Below, piece by piece: positions 7,642-15,975 of a DNA stretch of 64,000 nt. The stretch is from Chryseobacterium taichungense (GTDB taxonomy: Bacteria > Bacteroidota > Bacteroidia > Flavobacteriales > Weeksellaceae). Within the stretch, counting starts at the first letter, position 1. The number at the start of each line of letters is the position of its first letter. Under the pieces are notes generated by a model. The model saw only the letters and a program-made list of their open reading frames with translations. It was not told the DNA's origin and did not search any database. The DNA lies in the NCBI RefSeq assembly GCF_900109935.1, contig NZ_FOBV01000002.1, positions 62,001 to 126,000 on the forward strand, written 5' to 3'. Both the position numbers and the translations under genes were made by a program.

Positions 7642-9159
7642 ATGAGCAAAAAAAGAGTTTTAATCAGTGTTTCTGACAAAAGCGGATTGATCGAATTCGC
7701 ACAGTTTCTCGAAGCCCAGAATTATGAATTGATCTCTACAGGAGGAACATTCAAACATTTGAAAGATGCTGGTTTAAATCCGATTCAGATTGATGAGGTG
7801 ACCGATTTCCCAGAAATGTTAGATGGAAGAGTGAAAACATTACACCCGAAAGTTCACGGTGGATTATTGGCCGTTCGTTCCAACGAAGAGCACATGAAAA
7901 CCGTTCAGGAACATGAAATTGGACTGATCGACATGGTGATCGTGAATCTTTATCCTTTCTTTGAAAATGTAAACAAAGACATTTCTCTACATGAAAAAGT
8001 AGAATTTATCGACATAGGTGGTCCTTCAATGCTTCGTTCTGCGGCCAAAAACTTTGATTCTGTAACGGTAATTACTGACGTGGAAGATTATGCGGCGGTA
8101 AAAATCGAAATGGAGCAAAACGGTGATACCTACATCGAAACCCGTAAAAAACTCGCAGGAAAAGTATTCAATCTTACTTCTGCGTATGACGCAGCGATTT
8201 CAAGAATGCTTTTGGAAGAAGACTATCCAACTTATTTAAATGCCTCTTACAAAAAAGTTTCTGACCTGAGATATGGTGAAAACCCGCATCAGACAGCCGC
8301 TTACTACGTTTCTACTTTCGAAAACGGTGCCATGAAAGATTTCGAGCAATTGGGAGGTAAGGAATTGTCTTTCAACAATCTTCGTGATATGGATCTTTGC
8401 TGGAAAGTAGTAACAGAGTTCAAAGAAGAAATGGCTTGTTGTGCTGTAAAACATTCCACACCTTGTGGCGTTGCGATCGGAACTTCAGCGTTGGAAACGT
8501 ATCAGAAGACTTTCGAATGCGATCCTGTTTCTATCTTTGGCGGAATTGTTGCAATGAACTACAAAATCGACGCAGCAACAGCAGAAGAATTAAATAAAAC
8601 GTTCCTTGAAATCGTAATGGCTCCTGAATTTGATGAGGAAGCGCTGGAAATTTTAAGAAAGAAAAAGAATGTAAGAATTATAAAAATCGTAAACCCTGTT
8701 TCCGACAAACAGACTTGGGTGAAGATCGACGGAGGAATTCTTGTTCAGGACAACGACAGTATCTTCTCTGAAGATATTAAAGTCGTTACTGAAACTCAGC
8801 CTACGGAAGAGCAGAAAAAAGCATTATTATTCTCTCAGAGAGTAGTAAAATACGTTAAATCAAATGCTATTGTAGTTTCCAACGGAATTCAGGCTTTCGG
8901 AATCGGTGGCGGACAGGTAAACAGAATCTGGGCAACCCAACAGGCAATTGAAAGAGCCAAAGAAAAGTTCTCAGGCGAATTGGTGTTGGCTTCGGACGCA
9001 TTTTTCCCTTTCCGTGACGTAGTAGATTTCTGCGCTCAGGAAGGTATCACAGCGATCATCCAGCCAGGAGGAAGTGTAAAAGACCAGGACAGCATTGATG
9101 CAGCCAATGAGCACAACATTCCGATGATGTTTACCGGAATCAGACACTTCTTACATTAA
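7642..9159 (+). CDS. purH: Bifunctional AICAR formyltransferase/IMP cyclohydrolase
   Basis: PurH performs the last two steps to IMP. The start at 7642 ([16 protein letters not shown]) gives 505 residues and the standard family N-terminus; the ATG at 7606 lies in the upstream tandem repeat. The N-terminal cyclohydrolase domain carries STGGT and [19 protein letters not shown]. The C-terminal formyltransferase domain carries the catalytic [11 protein letters not shown] motif and SDAFFPFRD. The long structured leader at 7294-7641 suggests RNA-level control, though no known riboswitch is recognised. Confidence 0.96.
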   Translation: MSKKRVLISVSDKSGLIEFAQFLEAQNYELISTGGTFKHLKDAGLNPIQIDEVTDFPEMLDGRVKTLHPKVHGGLLAVRSNEEHMKTVQEHEIGLIDMVIVNLYPFFENVNKDISLHEKVEFIDIGGPSMLRSAAKNFDSVTVITDVEDYAAVKIEMEQNGDTYIETRKKLAGKVFNLTSAYDAAISRMLLEEDYPTYLNASYKKVSDLRYGENPHQTAAYYVSTFENGAMKDFEQLGGKELSFNNLRDMDLCWKVVTEFKEEMACCAVKHSTPCGVAIGTSALETYQKTFECDPVSIFGGIVAMNYKIDAATAEELNKTFLEIVMAPEFDEEALEILRKKKNVRIIKIVNPVSDKQTWVKIDGGILVQDNDSIFSEDIKVVTETQPTEEQKKALLFSQRVVKYVKSNAIVVSNGIQAFGIGGGQVNRIWATQQAIERAKEKFSGELVLASDAFFPFRDVVDFCAQEGITAIIQPGGSVKDQDSIDAANEHNIPMMFTGIRHFLH

Positions 9160-9214
9160 TTGAAAAGCAATAAGCTATTAGCAATTGGCAATTGGCTAAA
9201 ATTATATTTTGAGA

Positions 9215-9246
9215 TTGTATTTATAGCATTCAAAATTATATATTTG
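9215..9246 (+). promoter_or_regulatory. Candidate purD promoter TTG-N21-TATATTTG
   Basis: TTG at 9215-9217 and TATATTTG at 9239-9246 lie 30 bp ahead of the purD start. The spacing is slightly longer than the usual 19-20 bp. It would let purD be transcribed apart from purH. Confidence 0.55.
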
Positions 9247-9276
9247 TAAATTATAGACTAGATAATTAAATAAAGT

Positions 9277-10515
9277 ATGAGAATATTAATCATAGGTGAA
9301 GGTGGAAGAGAATCTGCTTTGGCTGTTAAACTTCAGGATGATTCGAGAATTACTAAGATGTTTTTCGCCAACGGAAACGCGACCACTGATGTAATAGGAA
9401 AAAATGTTCATTTATCAGAGATTAAAGAACTGAGAGATTTCGCAATCAAAGAAAAGATTGATTTAACGATCGTTGGTCCCGAAGCACCGCTGGTAGCCGG
9501 TTTGAAGGATGAATTTAAAAAACACGATCTTAAAGTTTTTGGTCCCGCTCACAAAGTGGCAAGCCTCGAAGGAAGTAAGGCTTTCTCTAAAAAATTCATG
9601 CAGACCTATGATATCAAAACAGCAAAAGCTGAAGTATTTGATTCATACAATGAGGCTAAACAGTATGTTCAGACCCAGCAATATCCTCTGGTAATCAAAG
9701 CGAGCGGACTGGCTGGCGGAAAAGGTGTCGTGATTTGCGATACTGTGGAAGAAGCGGAAGCTACCATTCATGATTTCATGATCAGAAGGATCTTTGGAGA
9801 TGCCGGAATCCGTTTAGTGATCGAAGAATACCTGGAAGGGTTTGAAGCGTCAATCATAGCTTTCTCAAACGGGGAAAAACTTTTCCCTTGTGTTGCTGCC
9901 AAAGACTACAAAAAAGCAGGAAACGGCGATACCGGACCGAATACAGGAGGGATGGGGTGTGTTGCTCCAAGCCCTGAATTTACGCAGACCCACTACGAAG
10001 ACTTTGAAAAAAATATTATGCAGCCTACGCTTAACGGGCTTAAAGCAGAAGGCCTCGGGTTTAAAGGAATCATTTTCTTCGGATTAATGGTCACCAAAAA
10101 CGGAACGTATCTTCTGGAATATAACATGAGATTCGGAGACCCTGAAACGCAGGTATTAATGGCCTTAATGGAAAACAATCTTCTTGATGTTATCCAGGAT
10201 TGTATGGACGGGAAAGAGATCGAACTTAAGTTTAAAGACGAAAAAGCCGTTTGCCTGGTAATGTGCTCAGGAGGATATCCTAGAAATATCGAATTAGGTT
10301 TCGAGATTGTAGGAGAAGACAAAATGAAATACAGCAAGCTTTTATACGCAGGTGCCATCAGGAAAGGTGATAAAGTAGTTTCCAACGGAGGCAGGGTACT
10401 GAACATCGTAGCGACTGGGGCCACTTATGAAGATGCTCGCAAGAAAGTTTACGAAGATGCAAGTCATGTACATTTCGATTACGGCTTCTACAGAGAAGAC
10501 ATCGGAAAGTTCTAA
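9277..10515 (+). CDS. purD: Phosphoribosylamine-glycine ligase (GAR synthetase)
   Basis: PurD joins phosphoribosylamine and glycine with ATP. The 412-residue protein has the N-terminal pattern MRILIIGEGGRESAL, VGPEAPLVAGL near residue 70, the ATP-grasp lid LVIKASGLAGGKGV near 140, the DTGPNTGGMGC loop and the metal-binding MRFGDPETQ segment near 285. All are characteristic and intact. It follows purH by 117 bp and has a candidate promoter of its own. Confidence 0.96.
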   Translation: MRILIIGEGGRESALAVKLQDDSRITKMFFANGNATTDVIGKNVHLSEIKELRDFAIKEKIDLTIVGPEAPLVAGLKDEFKKHDLKVFGPAHKVASLEGSKAFSKKFMQTYDIKTAKAEVFDSYNEAKQYVQTQQYPLVIKASGLAGGKGVVICDTVEEAEATIHDFMIRRIFGDAGIRLVIEEYLEGFEASIIAFSNGEKLFPCVAAKDYKKAGNGDTGPNTGGMGCVAPSPEFTQTHYEDFEKNIMQPTLNGLKAEGLGFKGIIFFGLMVTKNGTYLLEYNMRFGDPETQVLMALMENNLLDVIQDCMDGKEIELKFKDEKAVCLVMCSGGYPRNIELGFEIVGEDKMKYSKLLYAGAIRKGDKVVSNGGRVLNIVATGATYEDARKKVYEDASHVHFDYGFYREDIGKF

Positions 10516-10607
10516 CATAAATCACGAAAAAAGATTTGGAGAAATCCAGGTCTTTTTTTGTAAAGGTTTCATCATTTAAAAGATTTCCATCAATAGGATC
10601 GGGCAAT

Positions 10608-10630
10608 GTCATCCTGAGCTTGTCGAAGGA
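10608..10630. repeat. Dispersed repeat, CTGAGCTTGTCGAAGGA copy
   Basis: It carries the same core as 1614-1638, here as TCCTGAGCTTGTCGAAGG. The flanks GGGC and GCCC can pair around it to form a weak hairpin. Confidence 0.75.
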
Positions 10631-10730
10631 AGCCCGATTAACAAAAAAGAAATCACATCGGCTTTAGCCAAAACGTAAAAGATTAATTAAAAATATTTGA
10701 GTTAAATTTTAATTTAAAATAAACCCGATT

Positions 10731-10801
10731 TTTGTCATTTCGTAGGAATCTCTACTGCAATGATAAAAATGTAAATGTTTAGATTCCTATGTAATGACAA
10801 A
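10731..10801. repeat. Long inverted repeat with TTGTCATT...CGTAGGAATCT arms
   Basis: The left arm (10731-10751) and right arm (10781-10801) pair over about 21 bp with two mismatches. A related single arm, GTCATCCCGTAGGGATCT, lies at 12563-12580. It is probably a non-autonomous palindromic element. Confidence 0.75.
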
Positions 10802-10870
10802 TACTCTTTTAAAGGTTTAAAATAATTAAAAACTCATCATTTATCAATCATCATTCATCAATTATAAAAA

Positions 10871-12400
10871 ATGAACAACGGTATTATCATATTAGATTTC
10901 GGATCACAGTACAACCAGCTTATCGGAAGAAGGATACGTGAAATGGGAGTATATTCTGAAATTTTGCCTTTCAATACACCATTAGAAACAATTTTAGAAA
11001 AGCAGCCAAAAGGAATTATCCTTTCAGGAGGGCCAAGTTCTGTAAATGCAGAAAATGCCCATCTGGTACAAAAAGAACTATATGAGCAGGGAATTCCTGT
11101 TTTGGGAATCTGCTACGGAATGCAGTTGACGGCACACCTTTTAGGCGGTAAAGTACATAAAGGCGTAAAAGGTGAGTACGGAAAAGCTCATCTTGAAATC
11201 GTAAAAGAAAGTTCTTTGTTAAAGGGCGTTACCAACAATTCTATCGTTTGGATGAGCCACTTTGATGAAGTAGGACAATTGCCTCCAGGCTTTGAGTTGA
11301 ATGCACAATCAGGCGTAATTGCTTCCATGGCCAATGAAGACAAGAAAATCTATTGCGTGCAGTTCCACCCGGAGGTTTCCCATACCGAAGAAGGCGGAAA
11401 AATGTTGGAGAATTTCGTGTTCGGAATCTGTGATGCAGAAAAAAACTGGAAGCTTACAAACTATATCGAGAAAACAGTTGCCGAAATCCGTGAAAGAGTA
11501 GGAGATCAGAAAGTGATCCTTGGACTTTCCGGTGGGGTAGATTCCTCTGTTGCAGCCGTATTAATTCACAGGGCTATCGGCGATCAGCTGACATGTATCT
11601 TCGTTGATACAGGGCTTTTAAGAAAAGATGAAGGCAAAAAAGTGATGGATAACTATGGAGAACATTTCCATATGAACATTAAGCTGGTAGATGCTTCCGA
11701 AAGATTTTTATCTAAGCTGGCCGGAGTTGATGACCCTGAAGCAAAAAGAAAAATCATCGGAAACGAATTCATTCATGTTTTTGATGAAGAATCTCATAAG
11801 ATTGAAGGTGCCAAATTCTTAGCTCAGGGAACAATTTATCCCGATGTTATTGAAAGCCAGTCCGTGAATGGCCCTTCAGCAGTGATCAAGTCTCACCACA
11901 ATGTAGGTGGTCTTCCCGAAGAAATGGAGTTTGAACTCCTTGAGCCTCTAAGAGAATTATTTAAAGATGAAGTAAGAAAAGTAGGAGAAGAGCTTGGAAT
12001 TCCTCATCATTTGGTACACAGACATCCTTTCCCGGGTCCTGGTTTGGGAATCAGAGTATTGGGAGCCGTTGATGCTGAAAAAGTAAGAATTCTTCAGGAA
12101 GCAGATGATATTTTCATTGAAGAATTATATAAAAATGATTTATATGAAAAAGTTTCCCAGGCGTTCGTTGTGCTTCTTCCGGTAAAATCGGTCGGCGTAA
12201 TGGGCGATGAGAGAACGTACGAATATACAGCAGTTGTGCGTTCTGCCAACACCATCGACTTCATGACAGCCACGTGGAGCAGACTTCCTTACGAGTTTTT
12301 AGATACCGTTTCAAGCAGAATCATCAACGAAGTAAGAGGAATCAACAGAGTAGCGTATGATATTTCAAGCAAACCGCCTGCAACCATTGAGTGGGAATAG
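10871..12400 (+). CDS. guaA: GMP synthase (glutamine-hydrolysing)
   Basis: GuaA aminates XMP to GMP. The 509-residue protein has an N-terminal glutamine amidotransferase domain with Cys81 (GICYGMQL), His166 and Glu168 (QFHPEVS). The ATP pyrophosphatase domain has the P-loop SGGVDSS at residues 220-226, and the C-terminal dimerisation domain ends KPPATIEWE as usual. It follows the IMP-forming genes, so this region covers the late purine pathway up to GMP apart from guaB. A UUCG-loop terminator follows directly. Confidence 0.97.
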   Translation: MNNGIIILDFGSQYNQLIGRRIREMGVYSEILPFNTPLETILEKQPKGIILSGGPSSVNAENAHLVQKELYEQGIPVLGICYGMQLTAHLLGGKVHKGVKGEYGKAHLEIVKESSLLKGVTNNSIVWMSHFDEVGQLPPGFELNAQSGVIASMANEDKKIYCVQFHPEVSHTEEGGKMLENFVFGICDAEKNWKLTNYIEKTVAEIRERVGDQKVILGLSGGVDSSVAAVLIHRAIGDQLTCIFVDTGLLRKDEGKKVMDNYGEHFHMNIKLVDASERFLSKLAGVDDPEAKRKIIGNEFIHVFDEESHKIEGAKFLAQGTIYPDVIESQSVNGPSAVIKSHHNVGGLPEEMEFELLEPLRELFKDEVRKVGEELGIPHHLVHRHPFPGPGLGIRVLGAVDAEKVRILQEADDIFIEELYKNDLYEKVSQAFVVLLPVKSVGVMGDERTYEYTAVVRSANTIDFMTATWSRLPYEFLDTVSSRIINEVRGINRVAYDISSKPPATIEWE

Positions 12401-12422
12401 TTTTGATTTGAATTTACATATA

Positions 12423-12448
12423 AATCCTGCCTTCGGGCGGGATTTTTT
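12423..12448 (+). terminator. guaA terminator with TTCG loop
   Basis: A 9-bp stem, AATCCTGCC/GGCGGGATT, closes a TTCG tetraloop and is followed by T residues. Confidence 0.9.
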
Positions 12449-12489
12449 GGTTTAATGGTTGAAATTATTAGAAGCTTTTCCAGCTTGGA

Positions 12490-12514
12490 GTTTATGCTGA
12501 GCCTGTCGAAGTAC
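12490..12514. repeat. Dispersed repeat, GCTGAGCCTGTCGAAG copy
   Basis: It is nearly identical to the copy at 1614-1638, including the flanking TTTAT and TAC. A partial CGTAGGGATCT element follows at 12563-12580. Confidence 0.75.
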
Positions 12515-12633
12515 TATATCTTTTTGGTTACGGCCTCATGAACTACATTCGTAAACTTCTTTTGTCATCCCGTAGGGATCTAAACGTAGTATTAGAATTA
12601 TTTATCAGTCTTGGCGATTCTTATAATTTCGGT

Positions 12634-12980
12634 TTAATATTCAAACCATCATTCTATATTTTACCAATATTAGTTTAAATATTAGTAAGGTTATTTTAGA
12701 TGTTAGCACCGTTGGCTTAGATATTCGTAATGTAAGTTTAGATATTAGCATTGTCATTGTATATTTTAGCAATGTGGCTTTATAAATTCGCATTGTTGAC
12801 TTAGATATTAACACTGTTGATTTAAATATTAGCAATGTCATTTTAAATATTGGCAGTGTAGATTTAGATATTCGCGATGTCATTTTAAATAGTAGCAGTG
12901 TAGATTTAGATATTAGCAACGTTGTTTAAGATATTCACATTGTGATTTTAAATATTCGCACCATTAGTTTAAATATGAGG
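12634..12980. repeat. Degenerate tandem array, 21-bp period, about 16 copies
   Basis: Units follow the pattern TTAGATATTAGCAATGTCATT with drift; full copies begin at 12675 and continue every 21 bp without a slip to 12968. In the forward frame the units read as heptads such as LDISNVI and LNIGSVD, but stops occur at 12783 and 12927 and there is no start codon. On the minus strand a 92-codon frame (12641-12919) stays open only because the unit lacks a stop. Twenty-one bp equals two helical turns, so phased bending is possible. It fills most of the 729-bp gap between guaA and the next gene. Confidence 0.9.
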
Positions 12981-13129
12981 ACTCCATTTAAGGTATTAGC
13001 AACTTTAGGAAAAATGTTGTTAGCACAATTGTAAACAGTTATAACATAATTTATAAAATGGAAGGAAAAATATTCAGGTAGCTGGAAGAAGTGTCAGATT
13101 TTTACTAAATTTAGGTAAAATTACATCAA

Positions 13130-14629
13130 ATGCAAATTGAAACAAGAACACTCACTGTTCAAGATTATCCAGGACTGGTAGAGACAATGAAGAGGGCTTA
13201 TCCACAAATGTCAGAATATGTGTGGTCTAAAAAAAGTATAGAGAAACTAACCAAAATATTTCCTCAGGGACAGATCTGCATTACGGTTGATGGTAAGCTG
13301 GCAGCTGTAGCGCTTTCCATCATTGTTGATTATGATGAGTTCGGAGACGATCATACCTACAGCGATATTACAGGCAATTATACATTTAATACCCATACTT
13401 CCACAGGAAATGTCTTGTACGGAATCGAAGTTTTTGTCGACCCGGAATTTCGTGAGCTTCGCCTGGGAAGAAGGTTATATGATGCGCGCAAAGAGCTTTG
13501 CGAATTACTGAATTTGAGATCTATCATTTTAGGAGGAAGAATTCCGAACTATCATAAGCATAGTGAATTATCACCGAGGGAATACATCCGCAGGGTTCGT
13601 GATAAGGAAATCTATGATCCCGTTTTATCATTTCAGCTTTCCAACAATTTTCTGCCCATAAGAGTGCTGAAAAAATATCTTCCCGAAGACGAATCGTCAA
13701 AAGAAAATGCGGTGCTCCTGCAATGGAATAATATATACTACAGCAAAAAACCGAACACCATGCAGGACAGCATTATCCGTCTGGGACTTGTACAGTGGCA
13801 GATGAGACACTTTAAAGATATTGATGCTTTCTACGAGCAGGTCGAGTTTTTTGTTGATGTGATGGGCGATTATAAAGCCGATTTTGTCCTTTTCCCTGAA
13901 TTGTTCAACACTCCGCTGCTCGCTCCTTTTAACAAACTTTCTGAGCGTGACAGTATGATTGAGCTGGCAAAATTAACGGAAGAGATCAAAATGAAAATTT
14001 CTGATCTGGCCATCAGTTATAATGTAAATATCATTTCAGGGAGCATGCCTGTTTTCGAAAACAATGAACTGTACAATGTAAGTTATCTCCTGCACCGCGA
14101 CGGAAGAACCGATGAATACAGGAAAATTCACATCACCCCAAACGAAAGAAAATACTATGGAATGAAGGGTGGAAACGAAATCAAGGTTTTCGATACCGAC
14201 TGCGGGAAAATCGGACTGGTAATCTGTTATGACGTGGAATTTCCCGAACTTCCGAGAATTCTTGCGGATGAAGGAATGAAAATTCTTTTCGTTCCATACC
14301 TTACCGATACTCAGAATGCATACATGAGAGTTCGCCACTGTGCGGCTGCGAGAGCCATTGAAAACGAATGTTATGTTGCCATTGCGGGATGCGTCGGAAA
14401 CCTTCCGGGAGTTAATAATATGGATATTCAGTTTGGTCAGGCAGCGGTTTTCACTCCGTCAGATTTTGCCTTTCCATCGAATGCAATCAAAGGAGAAGCT
14501 ACCCCGAATACAGAAATGACCCTCATTGTTGATGTGGATTTAAATCTTCTCAAAGATCTTCATCACCATGGCTCTGTTCAGGTAATGAAAGACCGTAGAA
14601 AAGATCTCTATGAAACTTACTTAAAATAG
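13130..14629 (+). CDS. GNAT-nitrilase fusion (carbon-nitrogen hydrolase with N-terminal acetyltransferase, YhcX-like)
   Basis: The 499-residue protein combines two enzymes. Residues 1 to about 190 form a GNAT acetyltransferase, with an acetyl-CoA loop at PEFRELRLGRRLYDARKELC. Residues from about 212 form a nitrilase-superfamily amidase with the triad Glu257 (LFPELFN), Lys332 (YRKIHI) and Cys366 (VICYDVEFPE). The same domain order is known in Bacillus YhcX and many Bacteroidetes proteins. The substrate is unknown; an N-acyl or amide metabolite processed by both halves is plausible. It is transcribed alone and followed by a terminator. Confidence 0.9.
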   Translation: MQIETRTLTVQDYPGLVETMKRAYPQMSEYVWSKKSIEKLTKIFPQGQICITVDGKLAAVALSIIVDYDEFGDDHTYSDITGNYTFNTHTSTGNVLYGIEVFVDPEFRELRLGRRLYDARKELCELLNLRSIILGGRIPNYHKHSELSPREYIRRVRDKEIYDPVLSFQLSNNFLPIRVLKKYLPEDESSKENAVLLQWNNIYYSKKPNTMQDSIIRLGLVQWQMRHFKDIDAFYEQVEFFVDVMGDYKADFVLFPELFNTPLLAPFNKLSERDSMIELAKLTEEIKMKISDLAISYNVNIISGSMPVFENNELYNVSYLLHRDGRTDEYRKIHITPNERKYYGMKGGNEIKVFDTDCGKIGLVICYDVEFPELPRILADEGMKILFVPYLTDTQNAYMRVRHCAAARAIENECYVAIAGCVGNLPGVNNMDIQFGQAAVFTPSDFAFPSNAIKGEATPNTEMTLIVDVDLNLLKDLHHHGSVQVMKDRRKDLYETYLK

Positions 14630-14650
14630 CGTTTATTTTTAACAATATTC

Positions 14651-14675
14651 AAACCTCTCGAAACGGGAGGTTTTT
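14651..14675 (+). terminator. Terminator after the GNAT-nitrilase gene
   Basis: AAACCTCTC pairs with GGGAGGTTT around a short loop and is followed by TT and an AT-rich tail. Confidence 0.8.
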
Positions 14676-14867
14676 ATTTATGTTTAAACTTCATTTGAGC
14701 GTCTGGATTTTTAGAAAATTTCAGATGAAATCAACATTGTAAAACTTTTGATATAGTATCTGTCTCGTAATCATCTTATTGATGGATAATAATAAAACAA
14801 TTTTGAAGAGCAATGTCAACTGAAATGCTTGTAATATTAATATTTAAATATCAATATTTTAAATATA

Positions 14868-14898
14868 TTGTATTATCATTTAGTTTTATTTAAATTTG
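14868..14898 (+). promoter_or_regulatory. Promoter TTG-N20-TAAATTTG for the HTH pair
   Basis: TTG at 14868-14870 and TAAATTTG at 14891-14898 with a 20-bp spacer match the Bacteroidetes consensus. Transcription should start near 14904. Confidence 0.65.
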
Positions 14899-14975
14899 TA
14901 AAAATAGTTTAGTCTAAGTACAGCTAATATCACACCCTAATTTTTAATTTTAAAAATAAAATCATAAAATATACC

Positions 14976-15050
14976 ATGAAACAACAATTTTTTTATAACT
15001 CTTTACTCGGTGATAAAATATTTTCAATAGTAAACTTTCTTAAAATTTAA
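14976..15050 (+). CDS. Possible 24-codon small ORF upstream of the HTH pair
   Basis: An ATG about 70 nt after the predicted transcription start opens a frame reading MKQQFFYNSLLGDKIF and on to a TAA. It has no recognised homologue and may be fortuitous in AT-rich DNA. It is recorded because it sits in the leader of the HTH pair. Confidence 0.25.
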   Translation: MKQQFFYNSLLGDKIFSIVNFLKI

Positions 15051-15122
15051 ACAAATCGCCGAAATTTATTTTATTCAGTAAAAAACTATACACCATAATT
15101 TTCACATATTATACCAATTAGG

Positions 15123-15560
15123 ATGAAATTTGACTACAAAGAAATACACATAGGAAGCATCATACAAACCCGTGTAGCAGATACGGCAACTGATCTGGAA
15201 CGAATTTGTAAATTCATGAAATCTACAAAAGAACAAATCGAAGAAATGTATCAGTCAAAAAGCCTGGACAGTGATATTCTCATGAGATGGAGCAAGCTTC
15301 TGGAATACGATTTCTTCAGAATATATTCTCAACATCTTATCCTCTATGCCCCGCCTTCCAAGGTTGATAAGCAGGAAGAAAAAAAATCTCAGCTTCCCAA
15401 TTTCAGGAAGAGTATCTATACCCGCGAAGTCATCGATTTTATTGTTGAGCTTATCGAAACTCAGGAAAAAACAATGCCTCAGATCGTTAAAGAATACAGA
15501 ATCCCAAAATCGACACTACACAGATGGACTAAGAAATACGGAAATATTAATAATGATTAA
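15123..15560 (+). CDS. Two-domain helix-turn-helix protein with transposase-type C-terminal HTH
   Basis: The function of this 145-residue protein is unknown. Residues 10-75 form a helical, possibly XRE-like domain (IGSIIQTRVADTATDLERIC, then SKSLDSDILMRWSKLLEYDF). Residues about 95-142 form a second HTH like those of IS3-type OrfA transposase subunits, ending IPKSTLHRWTKKYGN. There is no catalytic DDE domain. The next gene begins 2 bp after its stop and also ends in a transposase-type HTH, so the two are surely one transcriptional unit. It could be a DNA-binding regulator derived from a transposase, or part of an uncharacterised element. Confidence 0.7.
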   Translation: MKFDYKEIHIGSIIQTRVADTATDLERICKFMKSTKEQIEEMYQSKSLDSDILMRWSKLLEYDFFRIYSQHLILYAPPSKVDKQEEKKSQLPNFRKSIYTREVIDFIVELIETQEKTMPQIVKEYRIPKSTLHRWTKKYGNINND

Positions 15561-15562
15561 CA

Positions 15563-15895
15563 ATGAAAAAGAATACTTCTCAGCCCGATTTCAAAAGAAT
15601 ATATACCGACATTCTGGAAAAAAAGTTCCCGGAAAAGAAGAAGCTTTGTGAGAAAATATTAAATAAAAAGACATTTTCAGAGCTTGATGTTATTGCCATT
15701 AACAATATCATATTTGCTCCGGTATCAAAAGATATTATTAAATCTAATCAGCAGCACAGATCTTACAGCAAATCGACCATTATTAAGATTCTGGAATTTC
15801 AGAAACAACACGGCCTCAATAATACCAAGCTTGCTTTACATTACAAACTTAGCCGTAATACCGTTTCAAGATGGAAAAAACTTTTTGTCGTTTAA
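15563..15895 (+). CDS. Small transposase-type helix-turn-helix protein
   Basis: The 110-residue basic protein has a C-terminal HTH (residues about 68-108: YSKSTIIKILEFQKQHGLNN, then KLALHYKLSRNTVSRWKKLF). This resembles the C-terminal domain of its upstream partner and IS-type OrfA proteins. The N-terminal half (KRIYTDILEKKFPEKKKLCE) is helical and unrecognised. The tight 2-bp spacing implies co-translation. No catalytic transposase domain follows; the next gene is an ABC1 kinase. Confidence 0.7.
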   Translation: MKKNTSQPDFKRIYTDILEKKFPEKKKLCEKILNKKTFSELDVIAINNIIFAPVSKDIIKSNQQHRSYSKSTIIKILEFQKQHGLNNTKLALHYKLSRNTVSRWKKLFVV

Positions 15896-15975
15896 AGCTG
15901 TTTATTACTCAGTAATCCGTTTATTAGGAATGGTTTTTGAAATAATTGTGGCTTGTTTTTCTTATTTTTATAATT

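Larger units (their letters stand above)
10516..10870. other. 355-bp spacer between purD and guaA holding two repeat elements
   Basis: The spacer contains a dispersed repeat at 10608-10630 and a long inverted repeat at 10731-10801. The rest is AT-rich. No clear TAnnTTTG promoter for guaA and no small gene is seen. Confidence 0.6.
14676..15122. other. AT-rich spacer ahead of the HTH gene pair
   Basis: The stretch is very AT-rich with near-palindromic TTAATATTTAAATATCAATA sequence around 14838. It contains one promoter (14868-14898) and one possible small ORF (14976-15050), giving a leader of about 220 nt before the first HTH gene. Confidence 0.6.

Noticed and set aside
12641..12919. A 92-codon minus-strand ORF with ATG inside the 21-bp array.
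   Set aside because: It stays open only because the repeat unit has no stop in that frame; the ISKST-type heptads resemble no known protein and there is no promoter.
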